The notes beneath the pieces were generated by a model. It made no database searches. It had not been told where the DNA came from and saw only the letters and a list, made by a program, of their open reading frames with translations. Below, in pieces: positions 1 through 6,887 of a DNA stretch of 11,588 nt. The DNA is from Bacteroidales bacterium. GTDB taxonomy: Bacteria > Bacteroidota > Bacteroidia > Bacteroidales > Paludibacteraceae. A program made the translations under genes and the position numbers. Position 1 is the first letter of the stretch; the number at the start of each line of letters is the position of its first letter. Location: positions 1-11,588 of the forward strand of contig CAAFYY010000073.1 of the NCBI GenBank assembly GCA_900767385.1. Direction: 5' to 3'.

Positions 1-1498
1 GTCCCTTCACACGCTCCTCAACCATAGGCAACTCGGCAAAGCCCTTGTCTATGAAGTAATCGCGTGCCTTAAGGATATCACCCTTCATCGCTCCCCACTT
101 CACTGTGGCGAGGCGGTTTGCCTTACGGTAGTACCACAGGGCTGCATCCTCGCGGTAGGAGTGGTTGCCGCAGATGGAGAGCAGCTTAGGCAACTCTGTG
201 TTGCCACAGAAAATCGGGAATCGTGGCGACTCGCCTGGGTTGTCGAGCAGCACCCATGCCACGCCTCCTACCTCGTCGGGCAGCCAGCTGCGCAGTTGAA
301 TTACGGTGCTGTAGGCCGACCAAGGCACAGAGACCGTACGGATATTCTTCATCGTGGAATCGCCGAGGGCATAAAACACATTGATCTCGTCGGGACGCAT
401 CCAAGGGTTGGCTACTGGCGAAACGATGCTGTCAGGCTCGGTGCCTGTTGTATCATTGTCAAACTTCGGATTTTTTATCTTCAGACGCTCGCTGAGGTTG
501 AATGGTGTTCCCTCATAGGTTGAGCCGAGAAAAAGCATCACATCCTTGGCCGACACCTTCTTCTCTGGTTTCACACTCAGAGGTAACTCCTGAACGGTGT
601 CGGTGAGGTGGAGTGATGGGGCGAGGCTTGAGAGAATGAAAAACTCGCGGGTAGAGTAGTTCTTGTCCTCTCCGAAATAGTTTGTGCCGCTGTAGGCTTT
701 CCAGAAGCGGAAAGGCTCCTTGCCGTCCCACAACTTCATCTTCTTGGCTGCGGAGAACACGTTGTCCGATGCCATATAATGATCCTTGTCGTCGAGGTCG
801 AGCGTTGAGATACGACTGATATTGGCGCTCACAGCCACCTCGTCGTCGGGGATGCGCACAGCAGCCCATACACCGCCGATCTTATCTGGTCCTTCTCCGA
901 ACACCTCGAAGATCCATACCTCATTCTTATCGGCCACGGTGAGACACTCGCCGGAATCGCCGTAACCATATTTCTTCACCATCTCGCCCATCACTTGGAT
1001 TGCCTCGCGGGCAGTGGCGGCGCGTTGCAGGGCCACACGGCAGAGTTCCTCCACCATGAACATACCCTTCTTATTCTGCAACTCCTCACGACCAGAGATT
1101 GTTGTCTCGCCGATGCCCACCTGTTTCTCGTTCAAACAGGGGTAGGCGGAGTCAAGGAAACGGTAGGTATGAGCCACTTGTGGAATCTCACCCTTCCTAT
1201 AGAGTTTCGTGCTGTCGGCGGCGCTTTGTGTGTGCATGCGTCCGTCATAGATGGTCATCATCTCCCCCTTCTTGTGGTCGGCGGCGGGCACCATCTCAAA
1301 CCATGTGCGATACCACGAGTCGCAGGTGTGCGACGTTATCACCGAACCATCTGCGGAGGCCTTCTTGCCCACCATGATGCTGGTGCATGAGAGGCGTTTC
1401 ATCCCCTCGTCGTTGCGTCCGATAATGTTCTGTGCCACGGTGCCGAGGGAAATTAAGCAGAGGGCGCAAAGCATCACGCTGATTCTCTTGACTGACAT
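1..1498 (-). CDS. Secreted C69-family dipeptidase (partial, C-terminus off the left edge)
   Basis: This is a cysteine peptidase of MEROPS family C69 (PepD-like, Ntn-hydrolase fold), expected to cleave dipeptides. The 499 codons visible have no stop, so the C-terminus lies beyond base 1; from general knowledge family members often run to 500-600 residues, so most of the protein is present. Residues 1-22 look like a Sec signal peptide (Lys4-Arg5, a hydrophobic core, then a TVA/Q cleavage site). The nucleophile is probably Cys38 in SCTSIMVGKKASADGS, the diagnostic C69 motif. Residues 23-37 would then be a short propeptide removed so that Cys38 becomes N-terminal. Other segments usual for the family are SHTCDSWYRTW (56-66), YGYGDSGEC (177-185) and VWIFEVFG (194-201). 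The ATG at 1498 is the start that gives an intact signal peptide. It follows the ABM gene by 18 bases, so the two probably share a transcript. It probably acts in the periplasm, feeding peptide-derived amino acids to the cell; that role is inferred. Confidence 0.93.
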   Translation of the reverse strand, partial: MSVKRISVMLCALCLISLGTVAQNIIGRNDEGMKRLSCTSIMVGKKASADGSVITSHTCDSWYRTWFEMVPAADHKKGEMMTIYDGRMHTQSAADSTKLYRKGEIPQVAHTYRFLDSAYPCLNEKQVGIGETTISGREELQNKKGMFMVEELCRVALQRAATAREAIQVMGEMVKKYGYGDSGECLTVADKNEVWIFEVFGEGPDKIGGVWAAVRIPDDEVAVSANISRISTLDLDDKDHYMASDNVFSAAKKMKLWDGKEPFRFWKAYSGTNYFGEDKNYSTREFFILSSLAPSLHLTDTVQELPLSVKPEKKVSAKDVMLFLGSTYEGTPFNLSERLKIKNPKFDNDTTGTEPDSIVSPVANPWMRPDEINVFYALGDSTMKNIRTVSVPWSAYSTVIQLRSWLPDEVGGVAWVLLDNPGESPRFPIFCGNTELPKLLSICGNHSYREDAALWYYRKANRLATVKWGAMKGDILKARDYFIDKGFAELPMVEERVKG

Positions 1499-1516
1499 AA
1501 TTCAAATTTTTAGGGA

Positions 1517-1792
1517 TTAAAACTCGAATTTCTCAATCTTCATCTCGCCGCAAGCGTGCATCTTAGGCACCAGCTCTTGGAAGGGTGCTGAGGCGGAATG
1601 TGCGTCAAGTGTTGCTTGGTCAGCCCATGTCTCGCAGATCATGAACACATCCTTGCGTGTGCCGCTTTCGAACACGTCGTAGGCGATGCATCCCTCTTGG
1701 CGTTGACTTTCGGCCACCAATGCGATGGCGATTTCGAGGGCTTCTTGATACTTGCCTTTCTTGGCTTGAAAAAAACAGTTGAGTCTAAGCAT
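1517..1792 (-). CDS. Antibiotic biosynthesis monooxygenase (ABM) domain protein, putative quinol monooxygenase
   Basis: This 91-residue protein is a single ABM (dimeric alpha/beta-barrel) domain, like E. coli YgiN. Visible family features are an N-terminal beta strand (MLRLNCFFQAKKGK), a helix (residues 14-31), the turn QEGCIAYDVFES (32-43), the strand DVFMICETWADQ (48-59) and the helix ATLDAHSASAPF (60-71), a pattern seen in quinol monooxygenase-type members. Despite the family name, such small ABM proteins are mostly of unknown physiological role, with quinone or other aromatic turnover suggested for some. There is no signal peptide, so it is probably cytosolic. It lies 18 bases upstream of the exported dipeptidase on the same strand and is likely the first gene of that transcript, though no functional link between the two is evident. 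Length is normal for the family. The family call is firm; the substrate is unknown. Confidence 0.9.
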   Translation of the reverse strand: MLRLNCFFQAKKGKYQEALEIAIALVAESQRQEGCIAYDVFESGTRKDVFMICETWADQATLDAHSASAPFQELVPKMHACGEMKIEKFEF

Positions 1793-1827
1793 AAACTATG
1801 TGATTTTGTTGTTTGATTTTCGTAATG

Positions 1828-1835
1828 CAAATATA
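1828..1835 (-). promoter_or_regulatory. Candidate -7 promoter element for the ABM/dipeptidase transcript
   Basis: Read on the minus strand this is TATATTTG, a full match to the Bacteroidota -7 consensus TAnnTTTG, about 35 bases upstream of the ABM start codon. No TTTG lies at the usual distance on its upstream side, so only half of the promoter is convincing. Confidence 0.5.
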
Positions 1836-1878
1836 CTACTTTTTAGACAACCCACCCTCCTTTGGGCAGTAAATAACA

Positions 1879-1926
1879 AAGAGCCGTTCTCTTCTAAGCG
1901 ATAACGTTGCTATGGAAGGGACTTCC
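1879..1926. repeat. Three consecutive short inverted repeats in the divergent intergenic region
   Basis: Three small hairpins follow one another: AAGAG/CTCTT (1879-1883 with 1889-1893, 5-base loop), a 15-base near-palindrome centred on AACGTT (1897-1911, with two G-T pairs), and GGAAG/CTTCC (1914-1918 with 1922-1926, 3-base loop). They lie between the two divergent promoters and upstream of the dxs promoter. The role is unknown: operator sites or chance are both possible. Each is short and AT/GC balanced, so chance cannot be excluded. Confidence 0.35.
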
Positions 1927-1950
1927 CCATAAAACTGTTCTTTTTGTGCG

Positions 1951-1982
1951 TTTGTTTTTCTCTATAAAAAATCGTACTTTTG
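1951..1982 (+). promoter_or_regulatory. Promoter of the dxs-trkA-trkH operon
   Basis: TTTG at 1951-1954 is followed after 20 bases by TACTTTTG at 1975-1982, matching the Bacteroidota sigma-70 type promoter (-33 TTTG, -7 TAnnTTTG). Transcription would start near 1988, giving a leader of about 65 bases before the dxs start. Confidence 0.7.
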
Positions 1983-2053
1983 CAAGTTGAAAATTTGAAA
2001 TTGGGTTAGTAGGCGAAGTGCCTGAATAACTCATCTCTTAACTTAGAAACATC

Positions 2054-3955
2054 GTGTTGTTAGAAAAGATAAATATTCCCGCAGACTTAAGACAACTGCC
2101 CGTGGAGCAGTTGGAAGACCTCTGCACCGAACTCCGACAGTTCGTCATCGACCAATGTGCGCAGAACCCCGGACACCTCGGCTCCAGTCTCGGCGTCATC
2201 GAACTCACCGTGGCTCTCCATTATGTGTTCGATACCCCAGAAGATCGCATCGTGTGGGATGTCGGCCACCAAGCCTATGCCCACAAGATACTCACGGGTC
2301 GTCGTGAGCGCTTCCATACCAACCGACAATTCCATGGACTGAGCGGCTTCCCAAGCATCAAAGAGAGCGAATACGACGCCTTCTCTACTGGACACTCGTC
2401 GACTTCCATCTCTGCGGCCCTCGGTCTCTCTGTGGCCTCACATCTCAAGCAAGAGGAACGCAACGTGGTGGCTGTGATCGGCGACGGCGCCATGACTGGC
2501 GGACTGGCCTTCGAGGGATTGAACAACGTGACCATCAGTCCGAACAACCTCCTCGTAGTGCTCAACGACAACAACATGGCCATCGACCCCATCAAGGGTG
2601 GTGTCAGCGAGTTCCTCAACGGCATCCACACCTCCAAGACCTACAACCACGTCCGTCATCAGGTCTATCAAGCGATGCATAAGATGCACCTCATTGACGA
2701 GGGTGGACGCAAGAAACTCATACGCTTCAACAACTCCCTCAAGTCGCTCCGTACCAACGAGGGCAACAACGTCTTCGAGGGCTTGAACATACGCTACTTC
2801 GGTCCTGTGGACGGTCACGATGTCGTGAACCTCGTCCATGTGCTCACCGAGTTGAAACACCACAACGGTCCGAAAGTGCTCCATATTCTCACAAAGAAAG
2901 GCAAAGGCTATGCCCCTGCGGAGAAGGAGGTGACCACTTGGCATGCCCCAGGACAATTCGACCCCACCACAGGCGAGCGCCTCAAGAAGAAGGAGGAGAA
3001 CCAGCCACCGCTGTTCCAAACCGTCTTCGGCGAGACTCTCCTTGAGTTGGCGCAAAAGAACGACAAAATCGTCGGCATTACCCCCGCTATGCCATCGGGG
3101 TGCTCCATGAACATCATGATGAGGGCGATGCCTAAGCGTGTCTTCGATGTCGGAATAGCTGAGGGACACGCCGTGACCTTCTCTGCCGGACTGGCGAAGG
3201 AGGGACTCGTGCCATTCTGCAACATCTACTCCAGCTTCATGCAGCGCGCCTACGACAACGTGATTCACGACGTGGCGCTCCAACAGTTGCCTGTCATCAT
3301 GTGCCTCGACCGTGCCGGACTCGTCGGCAGCGACGGCGCCACCCACCAGGGTGCTTTCGACCTCGCCTACTTCCGCTGTGTGCCTCATCTCACCGTGGCA
3401 GCTCCGATGAACGAACACGAGTTGCGTGATATGATGTACACTGCTCAGACTGGCAACCACGGCCCGTTCGTCATCCGCTACCCACGCGGCAAGGGCGTCT
3501 TGGTCGACTGGCGCAACGAGATGCAGGAGATGGCCATCGGCAAGGGTGTGAAACTCAAAGACGGCGCTTCGGCTGCTGTCGTATCCATCGGCACCCTCGG
3601 CAACCATGCAGCCAAAGCCATTGCCAAGATAGAAGAAGAGAGTCGTGGCGACATCACCATAGCACAATATAACATGCGCTTCCTCAAACCTCTCGATGAG
3701 GAACTCCTCCAAGAGGTTTGTCAACGTCATAGACTGATTTTCACCGTAGAAGACGGCACAAAACTCGGCGGATTGGGCAGTGCAGTAGCGGAATATGTCT
3801 GCGAACACTTCCCTGGCATCAAGGTCGTACGCCTTGGCTTGCCCGACAACTTCGTGGAACACGGTACTCAGGCCGAACTCTTCCAGATGCTCGGTTTGGA
3901 CGCTGAGGGCATGGCTCACACCTTCGTAGAACAGATAAAACAGCAGAACTCATGA
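2054..3955 (+). CDS. dxs: 1-deoxy-D-xylulose-5-phosphate synthase
   Basis: This enzyme condenses pyruvate with glyceraldehyde-3-phosphate to make 1-deoxy-D-xylulose-5-phosphate, the first step of the MEP pathway to isoprenoids (and a precursor for thiamine and pyridoxal phosphate), using thiamine diphosphate and Mg2+. It has 633 residues, usual for DXS. Motifs in order: NPGHLGSSLG (38-47), DVGHQAYAHK (69-78), the thiamine diphosphate/Mg site GDGAMTGG (143-150) to NDN (171-173), HAPG (297-300), DVGIAEGHAV (365-374) with the catalytic Glu370, QRAYDN (397-402), DRAGLVGSDGATHQG (419-433) and YPRGKG (476-481), whose arginines 398, 420 and 478 correspond to phosphate-binding residues of known DXS. 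The start is GTG at 2054: an in-frame stop at 2039-2041 lies just upstream with no ATG in between, and the usual DXS N-terminal sequence begins here. The following TTG codon could also serve. No clear ribosome binding site is seen. It overlaps trkA by 4 bases (ATGA). Confidence 0.97.
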   Translation: MLLEKINIPADLRQLPVEQLEDLCTELRQFVIDQCAQNPGHLGSSLGVIELTVALHYVFDTPEDRIVWDVGHQAYAHKILTGRRERFHTNRQFHGLSGFPSIKESEYDAFSTGHSSTSISAALGLSVASHLKQEERNVVAVIGDGAMTGGLAFEGLNNVTISPNNLLVVLNDNNMAIDPIKGGVSEFLNGIHTSKTYNHVRHQVYQAMHKMHLIDEGGRKKLIRFNNSLKSLRTNEGNNVFEGLNIRYFGPVDGHDVVNLVHVLTELKHHNGPKVLHILTKKGKGYAPAEKEVTTWHAPGQFDPTTGERLKKKEENQPPLFQTVFGETLLELAQKNDKIVGITPAMPSGCSMNIMMRAMPKRVFDVGIAEGHAVTFSAGLAKEGLVPFCNIYSSFMQRAYDNVIHDVALQQLPVIMCLDRAGLVGSDGATHQGAFDLAYFRCVPHLTVAAPMNEHELRDMMYTAQTGNHGPFVIRYPRGKGVLVDWRNEMQEMAIGKGVKLKDGASAAVVSIGTLGNHAAKAIAKIEEESRGDITIAQYNMRFLKPLDEELLQEVCQRHRLIFTVEDGTKLGGLGSAVAEYVCEHFPGIKVVRLGLPDNFVEHGTQAELFQMLGLDAEGMAHTFVEQIKQQNS

Positions 3956-5283
3956 GAATCATCATCGCAGGTGCTGGTGAGGTAGGTCGCTATCTGGCCA
4001 AACGCCTCTCCTCAGAAGAACAGGAGATTGTCCTCGTCGACGAGAAACAGGAGCGACTGGAAGATCTCGACATGCGCTACGACATTGAGACCATCATCGG
4101 TTCGCCCACATCGCCAAAAGCGTTGATGGACTGCGATATCACCCGTTGCGAACTCTTCATTGCCGTAACGCCCGAAGAGAGCATCAACACCACCGCCGCC
4201 ATCCTCGCCAAGAGCCTCGGCGCTGAGAAGACCGTGGCCCGTGTCAACAACTACGAATATATCCTCCCGAAGAGTAAGGAAATCTTCCTCAGTCTCGGCA
4301 TCGACTCTATCATCTACCCAGAGACCCTCGCCGCCCTTGAGATAGTCAAATCGCTCCAACGAAGCTGGATGCGTGAGTACCGTTCCTTCGGCGATGAAGC
4401 CCTGCAGCTCGCCTGTGTCAAGGTGCGCAGCAACGCTACCTTCCTCAATCACCCGTTCATGACCGGCTTCTTTGATAAGAAACCGTATCGTATCGTTGCC
4501 GTAAAACGCGATAACAAGACACTCATTCCCAAAGGCTCCGACCAGATTCTTGCCAACGATATCGTCTATTTCATCTGCCCTAACGGCAGTCTCGATATCA
4601 TCTGCCAGGAGGCTGGCAAGGAGGCTTTCGAGATCAAGACCGTCATGATTATGGGCGGCAGCCGTATCGCCCAAAAGACCGTCATGAGTCTTGACAAGAC
4701 CTTCACCATTAAGGTGATTGACAATGATAAGGAGAAATGCGACTTCCTCGCTCCGAAACTGCAGAACGCAATGATCATACACGGTGACGGTCGCGACCTC
4801 GACCTCCTGAAGGAGGAGGGCATTGAAGACTGCGACGCCTTCATCGCCGTTACCAACAACTCCGAGACCAACGTCATGGCCTGCATGGCTGCCAAACGAT
4901 TCGGAATCCGAAAAACCATCGCCGAGGTGGAGAACCTCGACTATATCGACCTCGCCGAGAGCCTCGATATCGGCACGATCATCAACAAGAAACTCATCGC
5001 CGGTAGCCGTATCTACCAGCTCACTCTCGACGACGACGCCCTCGATGTGCAGAGTCTGACCTATTCCGACGCCGAAGTCGTGGAGTTTATGGTCAAGCCG
5101 GGCGATAAGATCACCTCTAAACGTATCCGCGACCTCCGCTTGCCGGATAACGTCAACATCGGTGGCATCGTCCGCAACGGCAAAGGCTTCGTCGTCAACG
5201 GCGGAACCGTCGTCCTGCCAGGCGACCACGTTGTGGTCTTCTGTATGGCCGATAGTGTACGTAAAATTGCAAAATTCTTCTAA
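3952..5283 (+). CDS. trkA: Trk potassium uptake system regulatory protein TrkA
   Basis: TrkA is the cytosolic, nucleotide-binding gating subunit that assembles on TrkH and controls potassium entry. The 443 residues show the full duplicated plan: TrkA_N/RCK domain 1 (about 1-125) with the dinucleotide motif GAGEVG (7-12) and acidic residue Asp30 at the end of strand 2; TrkA_C domain 1 (about 140-220); TrkA_N domain 2 (about 229-345), with VMIMGGSRIA and Asp257; and TrkA_C domain 2 (about 365-443). Domain 2 has GGSRIA in place of the canonical GxGxxG, losing the last glycine, so its nucleotide binding may differ from domain 1. The ATG overlaps the dxs stop as ATGA, which suggests translational coupling, and trkH follows after 11 bases. 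There is no signal peptide or membrane segment. Identification rests on domain order, motifs and the trkH neighbour. Confidence 0.96.
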   Translation: MRIIIAGAGEVGRYLAKRLSSEEQEIVLVDEKQERLEDLDMRYDIETIIGSPTSPKALMDCDITRCELFIAVTPEESINTTAAILAKSLGAEKTVARVNNYEYILPKSKEIFLSLGIDSIIYPETLAALEIVKSLQRSWMREYRSFGDEALQLACVKVRSNATFLNHPFMTGFFDKKPYRIVAVKRDNKTLIPKGSDQILANDIVYFICPNGSLDIICQEAGKEAFEIKTVMIMGGSRIAQKTVMSLDKTFTIKVIDNDKEKCDFLAPKLQNAMIIHGDGRDLDLLKEEGIEDCDAFIAVTNNSETNVMACMAAKRFGIRKTIAEVENLDYIDLAESLDIGTIINKKLIAGSRIYQLTLDDDALDVQSLTYSDAEVVEFMVKPGDKITSKRIRDLRLPDNVNIGGIVRNGKGFVVNGGTVVLPGDHVVVFCMADSVRKIAKFF

Positions 5284-5294
5284 CAGAAACAGAT

Positions 5295-6782
5295 ATGGTA
5301 AAGCTAATCAATTGGAAACTCATCTCCCGAATCACAGGAATGCTCATCCTCTTTGAGGCGGCTCTCTTGCTGGTCGCTTCGTTGGTTAGTCTTTGCTACT
5401 TCGAATACGACTGGGAGCCGCTCTTCCTCTCCACAGGCATCACTGTCTTGGTTGGTGGCGGCATGGTGCTCCTGGGTAAAGGCTCGATGAGTAACATGGG
5501 TCCCCGTGAGAGTCATATCATTGTCACACTCATCTGGCTGATTATGTCAGTCTTCGGTATGCTGCCGTTCTGGCTGAGCGGAGCCATACCAGACTTTACC
5601 AATGCAATGTTTGAGACCGTATCGGGTCTTACCACCACAGGCAGTACTATATTAAATAATATAGAAGAGATGCCCCACGGACTCCTTCTCTGGCGCAGCA
5701 TCATGCAGTGGATTGGTGGCTTAGGCGTTGTTGTGTTGTCGCTGGTGGTTTTGCCGTTTATCAGTTCTGGCAAACAGCTTTATATGGCAGAGATGTCGGG
5801 ATTTACCTATAAGAAAGTGGCTCCGAGACTGCGCGATACTGGACGTCGACTGATGCGTGTATATCTCGTTATCACTGTGGCAGCCATCCTCTCGCTTTGG
5901 GTATGCGGTATGTCGCTCTTCGACGCTGTCTGCCACGCCCTGACTACCGTCTCCTCCGGTGGCTTCTCGACGAGACAATCAAGTATCGCTGCATGGAACT
6001 CGCCACTCATCGAGTACGTCACCTCCTTCTATATGGTGGTCTCGGGCGTCAGCTTCGTGCTTCTCTTCTGGATGATGTTCCGTGGGGAATTCAAGAAGTC
6101 ATTTCAGGACGAGGAACTTCGTGCCTATCTCATCTTCATGGGTGCTGTCACCCTGGTGCTGACCGTCATCGTCTGCCTCTTCCCGAGCAACTCCCTCTCC
6201 GAGGTGCACTCTTTGGGCGATGTGGAACGCAACTTCCGTCACGTCCTCTTCCAGGTCACCTCTACGATGACCTCAACCGGCTTGAGCAGCTTCGACTACC
6301 TCAGTTGGCCACCTATCGTGTGGATGATCTTAGTCTTCCTCCTGATGGTCATCGGTGGCTCAGCAGGTTCTACAGCGGGCGGTATGAAAGTGGCTCGTAT
6401 TCTCGTGGTGGGAAAACTTGCTTTGGGAGAGATGAAACACCGTATCCATCCGAATGCCGTCATTCCTATCACTATCAACCGACATCCGCTGGACAATAAA
6501 CTCATTCGCGTCACACACAACTTCTTCGTCTTCTACCTTGGCATCATGCTCTTTGGCGCTTTCCTGATGGTGGCCAATGGCGTAGAGCCTTTTGAGGCGC
6601 TCTGCAACTCCATCTCGGCCATCTCCAATGCCGGACCGAGTGTCGGACAGTACGGACCCGTCTTCTCCTTCAGCGCATTACCTGACTTCTCCAAATGGGT
6701 CATGATGCTCCTCATGCTCGTCGGCAGATTGGAGATCTTCACCTTCCTCATCATACTCACTCCGGCTCTCTGGAAACGATAG
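5295..6782 (+). CDS. trkH: Trk potassium uptake channel subunit TrkH
   Basis: This is the pore-forming membrane subunit of the Trk K+ uptake system, 495 residues and rich in hydrophobic segments along its whole length. It shows the four pore-loop filter segments expected of the SKT superfamily: TTTGST (113-118), SSGGFS (220-225), TSTGLS (326-331) and SNAGPS (444-449), with filter glycines near 116, 222, 329 and 447. Also typical are QWIGGLGVVVL (138-148), GGSAGSTAGGMK (354-365) and the C-terminal GRLEIFTFLIILTPALWK (477-494). The ATG at 5295 lies 11 bases after the trkA stop; there is only a weak purine-rich stretch ahead of it. It is the last gene of the dxs-trkA-trkH operon and is followed by a hairpin. 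It should work with the TrkA subunit encoded just upstream. Confidence 0.97.
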   Translation: MVKLINWKLISRITGMLILFEAALLLVASLVSLCYFEYDWEPLFLSTGITVLVGGGMVLLGKGSMSNMGPRESHIIVTLIWLIMSVFGMLPFWLSGAIPDFTNAMFETVSGLTTTGSTILNNIEEMPHGLLLWRSIMQWIGGLGVVVLSLVVLPFISSGKQLYMAEMSGFTYKKVAPRLRDTGRRLMRVYLVITVAAILSLWVCGMSLFDAVCHALTTVSSGGFSTRQSSIAAWNSPLIEYVTSFYMVVSGVSFVLLFWMMFRGEFKKSFQDEELRAYLIFMGAVTLVLTVIVCLFPSNSLSEVHSLGDVERNFRHVLFQVTSTMTSTGLSSFDYLSWPPIVWMILVFLLMVIGGSAGSTAGGMKVARILVVGKLALGEMKHRIHPNAVIPITINRHPLDNKLIRVTHNFFVFYLGIMLFGAFLMVANGVEPFEALCNSISAISNAGPSVGQYGPVFSFSALPDFSKWVMMLLMLVGRLEIFTFLIILTPALWKR

Positions 6783-6822
6783 GGCTGCAAACCACTACTG
6801 ACTTTAAGAAAAAGAATAAGGG

Positions 6823-6849
6823 AGATTCCATGGGATGTCTATGGAATCT
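6823..6849. terminator. Probable bidirectional terminator between trkH and the PrsW-family gene
   Basis: A perfect 9-bp inverted repeat, AGATTCCAT (6823-6831) and ATGGAATCT (6841-6849), with a 9-base loop, sits in the gap between two convergent genes. On the minus strand it is followed by a T-rich run (complement of 6806-6820), which suits termination of the PrsW-family transcript. On the plus strand a TTTTT run comes about 8 bases later, so termination of trkH is less certain. The stem is AT-rich and not strong. Confidence 0.55.
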
Positions 6850-6887
6850 GTGTTGGATTTTTGTGAAGTGATAGGGGAGTAGGGAGA

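Noticed and set aside
995..1390. Plus-strand open frames of 89-131 codons inside the dipeptidase gene
   Set aside because: The minus-strand frame is open for all 1498 bases and encodes a recognisable C69 peptidase with a signal peptide, so these are shadows.
2438..3919. A 493-codon open frame antisense to dxs
   Set aside because: It mirrors the strong C-ending codon bias of dxs, which removes stop codons on the other strand. Its translation has no recognisable domain and the sense frame is unmistakably DXS.
4012..5229. A 405-codon open frame antisense to trkA
   Set aside because: Same cause as over dxs: codon bias of the sense gene. The predicted protein is extremely acidic with no family resemblance.
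5897..6499. A 200-codon plus-strand frame inside trkH
   Set aside because: It overlaps the membrane core of TrkH out of frame, is rich in Arg, Leu and His, and matches no family.
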